Under the pieces are notes generated by a model. The model was not told where the DNA came from. It made no database searches and saw only the letters and a program-made list of their open reading frames with translations. Both the position numbers and the translations under genes were made by a program. From Saccoglossus kowalevskii (taxonomy: Eukaryota > Hemichordata > Enteropneusta > Harrimaniidae): a stretch of DNA of 12,364 nt. This document shows, one piece after another, positions 6,799 to 12,364 of the stretch. The DNA is taken from positions 610,302 through 622,665 of the forward strand of contig NW_003130357.1 in the NCBI RefSeq assembly GCF_000003605.2, in the 5' to 3' direction. The stretch's first letter is position 1. Every line of letters begins with the position of its first letter.

Positions 6799-9700
6799 AT
6801 GATCAAATTATTCTCACTGAAACAACAGAAAAAGGACGGGGACGGGTCGGTCAAGTCAAGTCAAAAAAGAGCATCGGCAGCGCAGCTGCGAATCACAAAA
6901 GGTAAAAAAAATGAACTGCTGATAACATAACCCCGGTCATTGATCGCTGTTGGAAATATATTGAACTTATTGGTTATGTTGTTGGAATGGCGTACATCAA
7001 CATTGTGTCGTCGGTCTTTAATTTGGCCTACTAGTCGTGTAATTATGCCAGATATGCCATCATATGGTATACATTTAGTATGAAGACAACAGACAGGAAA
7101 ACACCACTGTCTATATGACGTCAGTCGGTTAACATTTCATTGTCGGTACGTGTCAACAGAAAATGCATATTTGATTCTGTTTGAAACTGCTGACTCATTG
7201 AAAACTGTTCAGAATACATGGAATGTTTTCAAGTATTTAAGTATTATCTCTTTAACCTTGAACAAGGAGTTATAGATTTTGCAAGGGTGTCAACCGTGTG
7301 ATATGCGATTATGATATCACACAAATTGAAGAAGTCACATGAATTGAGATTTGTGAGATATAATCACAAAGTTACAACGAAAAAAAGGTAGTTTTGTATC
7401 TCCATCCCTAACCCTAGCTCTAAGCTAAGCCCCACCCCCAATTCAGTTGCATATGCCTTTTGACAAAATTATAGGCATTCTTAGATATATACATAAACTC
7501 CTATCATCCTACATAGTTATGAAAGTTGCATACCCTCATCGTTTAAATCCATGCCTTCATTTAGTAATACACATCTATCCACAGTTCCTCTGTGATAGAT
7601 TGTGTACATGTAATGGCAATCAGCACTGTGGTTCCAAAGGTGACCAAACTCTGCCAGTGGTACAACTCGGCTGGTGGTTGAAGTCGCCCACAAGTGGGTT
7701 AAGTGTTAATGGGTCAATCAGTCAGTGAGTGGGAGGGTTGGGTGTTAATGTAACAAATTTTAAAAGTAGTACAGACAGCCCCCATCGTATCACGGTAAAA
7801 TAAACTACTGTACAAGACCCCCAACAAAGATGCATGAAAGTTGTCCTAGTGCAACTTTAATAGCTTAAACCTTGAACTTTTGTTTTGTTTATGTCAAGAG
7901 GTTACCCTTTGAATATGGTTTATTATGCACTTGCTTGCACAAACTTCGATGGTCTCAAAATTATTGGTCGCATTCAAACACCAAATACTTTGTTCACAAT
8001 GCAGAAACCCTATAACTGAATTATGTATGCTGATGTAATGGTCTATTTATAGACAGTGGTAATATATATAGGGGAGTTGTTCAGCACTGAGATCAGATCG
8101 GAGATCTCGTTGAATTGTATTGGAGTTTAAGTATCTAGTTATTGGAGTAGTGGAGTTTTACCGCATTATTGTACTTGATGTTTGCAGAGTATAATAATAC
8201 CAGTACCAGTTGAAACCTCATCTGTTGGCTCCGTGTTCGTATGTTATCATCGCCGCCAGGGAAGTCTTTCTGTTACTGTTGCCATTTTGGTATTTGAACC
8301 ATCACACCTGTACTATACCAATTATGGTAATATTACGTTGCGTGTGACAGTCACTAAGTGTAAATGTTCGCACATCGCAAAACATCTTACATTGCAATTT
8401 TTGGCTTTTATAAAATATTATTACATGCAGGAAAAAGATGTTTAAATACTAAATATGGTTAAAAAGAGAAGTGATTTGCATCGTGTAATAATTGATTTTT
8501 ACATTATTGCTGCTGTGATGCTGGCCCACCGATTTGAATTTTCAGGTGTTTTCATCTTCTTTTTACACAGATATAAACGAATTGAACCTCCCGAAAACAT
8601 GTGAAGTAGTGTTTCCCGATCCTGATGATCTTCTCAACTTTAAACTAATTATCTGTCCAGACGAGGTGAGTTATGTATCAACAATTTAGTTGCATCTGTT
8701 ATCAATTCATAGATATAATTAAGAAAGAAAAAATGTATTATGGATTTACACTAGAGTGCAAGGGTACAACAGTAAATTCTCAGACAAGGTCAACACTGCC
8801 TTATGGCAACTGCCATGTACACTTAATTAAATAATTATTATGGTAAACTAATTTTAAAAATTCAGCAGTATTATCTTAATATAAGAAGCCATACTACATA
8901 TGATCGCTGCCATCTTGATTTATTACAACCCCCCCCCCCCCCAAGACGAGAATGAAAGTAAAGTATTCTTGGTAAACTGTGGCGACATAGAATTAGTTTA
9001 TGAGCCCATTCTGGATGCACAAATATTAAACTAGAATTTATATTAATATCGTAGTTATATTGGGTAGGGGGAAAAAACACAATAAATATTCACAATCAAG
9101 AATGGAACAGCGACCAATAGCGACACAATAACGAATGTAAACACATGAAATGGTCAGGTCTCAATGGTTGTAAAAATGGATGTCATTGGAAATGAATTTA
9201 TAGTGTTGGTATGTATGACCCTGTAATCATAATAAGACTTGGATAGATAAATAGTTACTATGCTATGCTGCAGGCTTGAGATCAGTAAAATTAGAAATTT
9301 TGAGAGAAAAAAAATACACAACAGCACGTTTCAACTTTACCACTGCAACCTAGACCTAGCACATCGCAGAAATACTCAGTTCATGTATGCTGAACTGTTA
9401 ATTCTTTGTATTTGTTCGTAATAAAAAAATAAATTTGTTTTGATCATAGACATATTTATACTCTAGCCACAGTTAATAAAATTGGTTATTAAAATTAATA
9501 CAACCCACAATTTTAATCAGCCTGACATGCACTTTTAAGTGCATTTCTTGTACCCATTAGTGTGTTAACTGTTTCAGTATTTACTATCTTGTGTTCAAAT
9601 AGAGTATATGACAGTTATTTTAAAGGCAATATTCCAATTATATAGTAACAGAGCCTCCAACTTTGGTGTTGTGAGGGCACCCAATTTTAAAGCTTCTAAG

Positions 9701-11565
9701 TTGCTTTGGACTGATTGTGTAGTGTAGGAATATTTGACTATTCATAACTCCATCAATTCATTTAGGTGTGTTATCTCAGGCAATCAACTCTATGGCCTTG
9801 GTGTATTTCAAGCCCTGTAGTAAGTAGGACTTGTATGATATTTTAAACTTTTTGTTTTGAGGAGAAATTATTTAATTAAGACTATGGCTTTCCTCTCACT
9901 TGCAGGGCTTCTACAGAAATGGCAGGTTTGTATTTAGTTTCAAGGTGAGTATCTTTGTGATAATTTTCCTGATCACATGCTTGATTGCTACTTTGTGAAT
10001 GGAATGGTTGAGTTATCTGATAATAAAAACTTTTACACAAAATTGAAATGTTTTATTGAATTTGGTTTATGGCCAAGGTTGCGCAATATGTAAAAAATTT
10101 TCCTACAAGACCGTGCTACTCAAAAACCTAGAATGGGGGATATGCTGTTAAAAACAAAAACACAGTCCAGTTCCCTGACTTTGTTCATTGACACACTGAC
10201 CGAAGTGACCATCACATATAATTTACACTCCTGTTTATAACTAATTTCCAGGTGGGTCAAGGCTATCCACATGATGCACCGAAAGTGAAATGTGAAACAC
10301 AAGTGTATCATCCTAATATTGATCTTGAGGGCAATGTGTGTCTCAATATTCTAAGGTACGTGTGCTTTCACATTTGAATATTTTTTGTTTTCTCTAATGA
10401 GGATGAATAAATAATAGAACAAAAATTGCATTGCATTTGTGGGTTGTACACAACAGACATGAGTCTCTTTTCAGATAGTTTCATCTCTTATGTCAACAAC
10501 TGTAATTACAAAGTTAAGTGGTGTTCATTCTGGAAATGACTAATCCCATTCTGACTTTACAAATAAAACATTGAAGTGAATAATTTTTTTAATTTTTGCA
10601 GAGAAGACTGGAAACCTGTATTGACGATTAATTCCATTATATATGGTTTGCAGTATTTATTTTTGGTAAGTACTCAATTAATTTATTCGTTTTAGTGGTT
10701 GGATTAACCATTTTTGAAATAAATGCAATGAAACCTGTCTAAAGAAATCACGAGGTTGTTTGATTCAACATTGTGTTCAGTTTATAATACCTAGGTATCA
10801 GACTACTGTTCTGCTAATAATATTTTGCTTATTAACTGCCTAAATTAAGTTAAACACAATTAAAAATTGGAGTTTTGGCAACTTTATAATGGTACAATTG
10901 TATTAAAAGAAGTCATTGGAGGAAAAAAAAAGTTATTTTGTGACTATTCATTCTTTCAACTGTTAAAAAGTTAAACCTTGTACACAAATGTTGGCGCATC
11001 ATATAACAAGTCATTTGCATAGCAGTCACCAAATCAGTGATTTAATAGATTGAATGACAGTCTGCAGACTGAACATGAAAAAGTATCACTAGCACAAACA
11101 TATTTATGGATTTCAAATAGATCAAAGACGATCACCAAGATCGTGTTAAGGCCAGGGGTGCCATGAAACTCAAATAGTGTTTCTTTCTCTTTCATCAAGG
11201 TGTTCCAAAAGTGGACATGACGTGACACAAAAACAAGTCTTATGAATCTCAAAGAGATCTTGGTGTTTAATTGTTTTGAAGGTCTCTTGTACTCTATGGT
11301 TAGCAATACACACTGTAACTAATACAATTCAGTGTTTCATTTTGCTCTCTATAATGTACACATAAAAACATTTATTTGTCAAGAACCCTGTAGTTGAACA
11401 TTAACTTTTTTTTTTCTGTAGGAACCCAACCCAGAAGATCCATTAAATAAAGATGCGGCTGAGGTATTACAATCTAACAGGAGGCTGTTTGAACAGAATG
11501 TTATGAAATCAATGCGTGGTGGCTATGTAGGTTCAACATACTTCGAAAGGTGTTTAAAAACGTGA
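6799..11565 (+). CDS. UBE2M: NEDD8-conjugating enzyme UBC12, six exons, 182 aa
   Basis: Role: E2 that takes NEDD8 from the NAE1-UBA3 E1 and passes it, with RBX1 and DCN1-type co-E3s, to cullins, activating cullin-RING ligases. Exons: 6799-6901, 8571-8665, 9906-9944, 10252-10355, 10602-10665 and 11422-11565; all introns are GT-AG and the frame is open throughout. The product starts [12 protein letters not shown], the UBC12-specific tail that docks on UBA3 (Phe5, Leu7) and, via its acetylated Met1, on DCN1. The UBC fold follows from about residue 27, with HPN at 99-101, catalytic Cys109 in [11 protein letters not shown], and [10 protein letters not shown] at the start of exon 6. It ends YFERCLKT. 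Human UBE2M is 183 aa with Cys111; the linker here is two residues shorter and there is one extra C-terminal Thr. Start context CACCAAGATGA has A at -3. Odd: the usual PP after YPHD is Ala88-Pro89. Confidence 0.97.
7116..7123. promoter_or_regulatory. UBE2M: Full palindromic CRE (TGACGTCA)
   Basis: A perfect CREB/ATF consensus octamer, 214 bases into UBE2M intron 1, where proximal enhancer elements are common. The match is exact; occupancy is unknown. Confidence 0.35.
7296..7322. repeat. Hairpin with 9-bp perfect stem
   Basis: GTGTGATAT and ATATCACAC flank a 9-nt loop in UBE2M intron 1. No function is assigned. Confidence 0.6.
8034..8330 (+). mobile_element. Possible solo-LTR relic
   Basis: This stretch resembles an LTR in layout. 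It begins TGTAATGG and has a TATATATAGGGGAG TATA-like box at about 8062-8075. A GATC-rich potential hairpin follows (GAGATC...GATCTC, about 8089-8108). Next comes an AT-rich stretch reminiscent of a poly(A)-signal region (GTATAATAATACC), then CTCCGTGTTCGTATG. There is no matching second LTR, no convincing target duplication and no coding region, so the boundaries are guesses. Confidence 0.22.
8929..8942 (+). repeat. Poly-C tract (C14)
   Basis: Fourteen consecutive C in UBE2M intron 2, on the sense strand of that gene. It resembles the C15 tracts at 3086 and 3149. Confidence 0.95.
9469..9572. repeat. Cluster of nested inverted repeats
   Basis: Outer arms ACAGTTAA (9469-9476) and TTAACTGT (9565-9572) enclose two perfect hairpins. 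The first is ATTAAAATT/AATTTTAAT (9488-9496 and 9509-9517). The second is the near-continuous palindrome ATGCACTT-TT-AAGTGCAT (9527-9544). The whole 104-nt segment could fold as a three-way structure. It may be a decayed MITE or a structured intronic RNA. Confidence 0.6.
9945..10251 (+). other. UBE2M: UBE2M intron 3
   Basis: A 307-bp intron, GTGAGT to TTTCCAG. No other feature seen. Confidence 0.93.
10666..11421 (+). other. UBE2M: UBE2M intron 5
   Basis: A 756-bp intron, GTAAGT to TTTTCTGTAG with a strong pyrimidine tract. An open minus-strand frame of 90 codons (11306-11034) lies inside; its translation shows no domain I recognise and it has no signs of being a gene. The 246-bp intron 4 (10356-10601) is equally plain. 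Confidence 0.93.
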
Positions 11566-11960
11566 AGACAGAAGAAAGAAACATTTTATAAACACAGTCA
11601 TAACCTGGTTTTCCTTCTCTGCATAACTTAATACTTATACATGTCTAGACTCTAATGAAGGCGACAAATCAACATTGATAACATCCACGTCAATATTGTC
11701 ACTCCAATTACAGCATTAATATGCTGATAAATTTAGCACAGAACCAATCTTGTAAATATTTGGGGGAACACTTGATGGTAACAGGAGTGGCTCAGTAAAG
11801 TCATTAAAATGTTGCGCTGTATTCATAAGAGTCTTGACCTGTTGCTATACCCACTTTGTTAATACTAATAAGTACATAATTTTCTTTGTCATGACTCGAA
11901 GTAAGAATTAGACACTAAACTAACCAGTAAAATCAATAAACATATATGTAAATTATGTAT
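11566..11960 (+). other. UBE2M: UBE2M 3' UTR (approximate end)
   Basis: AT-rich non-coding sequence from the stop codon to just past the poly(A) signal. The end is placed about 20 bases after the signal by convention and is uncertain. Confidence 0.55.
11935..11940 (+). terminator. UBE2M: Poly(A) signal of UBE2M
   Basis: AATAAA, 370 bases after the UBE2M stop codon, followed by the T/G-bearing stretch TGTATGAATTGTGGGATGG that suits a downstream element. It is the first canonical signal after the stop. Confidence 0.7.
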
Positions 11961-12042
11961 GAATTGTGGGATGGAAGACCAATACTATTTTATAGCATGT
12001 ATATTCCGACTCGCTATCACACATGACATGCAAATTCTTTAG

Positions 12043-12254
12043 TACTGTGGAATACTTTATTTTCGCTGGAATTAATTTTCGCTGAAAAGGCTTTTTGGGC
12101 GTTTTGTATGGAATTTATTTTCACTGATTTTTGATGAGTTTAATGTGAAATATAGGAAAAAAAGTATATTCACTGGATTTTATTTTCACGGAATAATCCC
12201 TTCAGCGAAAATGGCGAAAATAAATTCCAAGCGAAAATAAAGTATTCTACAGTA
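12043..12254. mobile_element. 212-bp palindromic MITE with TA ends
   Basis: The first 25 bases (12043-12067, TACTGTGGAATACTTTATTT...) and the reverse complement of the last 25 (12230-12254) differ at one position. Similarity continues inward as GGAATT(A/T)ATTTTCGC. Related units GGAATTTATTTTCACTG and GGATTTTATTTTCACGG occur in the interior, so the element is built from repeats of about 15-17 bases in both orientations. The TA at each outer edge suits a TA target duplication (Tc1/mariner-like), but the superfamily is not certain. No coding capacity. Similar TACTGTGGA...TTTTCG elements are, to my knowledge, abundant in bivalve genomes. The remaining 12255-12364 shows nothing further. Confidence 0.85.
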
Positions 12255-12364
12255 TTTCTCTTAACTCTTTGGGAACCATACAAAATTTTTTTTAATAATA
12301 AGGATGTTTACAATTTGTTCAGTCCCCTCCCCCTCGTAAGTGAATCAGTATTGGACTAGACAGA

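Larger units (their letters stand above)
6902..8570 (+). other. UBE2M: UBE2M intron 1
   Basis: A 1,669-bp intron with a weak donor (G|GTAAAAAAA) and acceptor TTTACACAG. It contains a full CRE (7116), a 9-bp-stem hairpin (7296-7322) and a possible LTR relic (about 8034-8330). A run of degenerate G/T repeats with AGTGGGTTAAGTGTTAATGG-like units lies at about 7687-7750. The 93-, 87- and shorter-codon frames in it show no known domain. Confidence 0.9.
8666..9905 (+). other. UBE2M: UBE2M intron 2
   Basis: A 1,240-bp intron, donor GTGAGT and acceptor CACTTGCAG. It holds a 14-base poly-C tract and a cluster of nested inverted repeats (9469-9572). Nothing coding was recognised. Confidence 0.9.

Noticed and set aside
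7406-7417. Telomere-like CCCTAACCCTAG
   Set aside because: Only two units; too short to be an interstitial telomere repeat.
8302-8320. Primer-binding-site-like TGGTATTTGAACC after the putative LTR
   Set aside because: It would match a tRNA T-loop joined directly to CCA, without the acceptor stem, so it is not a real tRNA primer match.
9626-9734. GCAATATTCC and GGAATATT as ends of another copy of the outer element
   Set aside because: Identity covers only about 8-10 bases and does not continue inward.
10120-10311. 63-codon minus-strand frame
   Set aside because: Antisense to UBE2M exon 4, which is clearly coding on the plus strand.
11034-11306. 90-codon minus-strand frame in UBE2M intron 5
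   Set aside because: No domain recognised; I considered a retroelement fragment but found no supporting motif.

Overview
This window is animal nuclear DNA. It is AT-rich, has GT-AG introns, and holds parts of two conserved housekeeping genes among small mobile elements and homopolymer tracts. The gene structures and a TA-flanked 'ATTTTCGC' palindromic MITE suggest a marine invertebrate, most likely a lophotrochozoan such as a mollusc. That lineage call is an inference, not something the sequence proves.

Left part (1-4422), minus strand: the first two coding exons of a phosphatidylserine synthase 2 gene (PTDSS2). Exon 1 is 4422-4178 and exon 2 is 1923-1822; the gene then runs off the left edge through intron 2. 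Both exons were identified by translation across the splice junction. Intron 2 contains a complete 1,255-bp hAT transposon (336-1590) with 17-bp terminal inverted repeats and a perfect 8-bp target duplication, GTGTCCAG. The hAT element sits inside an older inverted-repeat element (64-1670). Its cargo is a broken, internally deleted transposase of the TTF-zinc-finger/DUF4371 type. Intron 1 holds two 15-base poly-C tracts.

Middle (4423-6798): a 2.4-kb, very AT-rich spacer between the two divergent genes. No convincing protein gene was found there. It holds several perfect-stem inverted repeats, a CTCF-like motif, a TATA-like element and an orphan splice-donor match.

Right part (6799-11565), plus strand: a complete six-exon gene for the NEDD8-conjugating E2 enzyme UBE2M/UBC12 (182 aa, catalytic Cys109). 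A 3' UTR with a poly(A) signal at 11935 follows. Beyond it lies a 212-bp MITE (12043-12254).

The two genes are in head-to-head orientation but act in unrelated processes: phospholipid head-group exchange in the ER and cullin neddylation. No bacterial-type system, CRISPR array, rRNA or tRNA was seen. The most unusual features are the nested transposons, the Cys-rich N-terminus of the PTDSS2 homologue and the structured palindromes in the spacer. I see no convincing previously undescribed system here.
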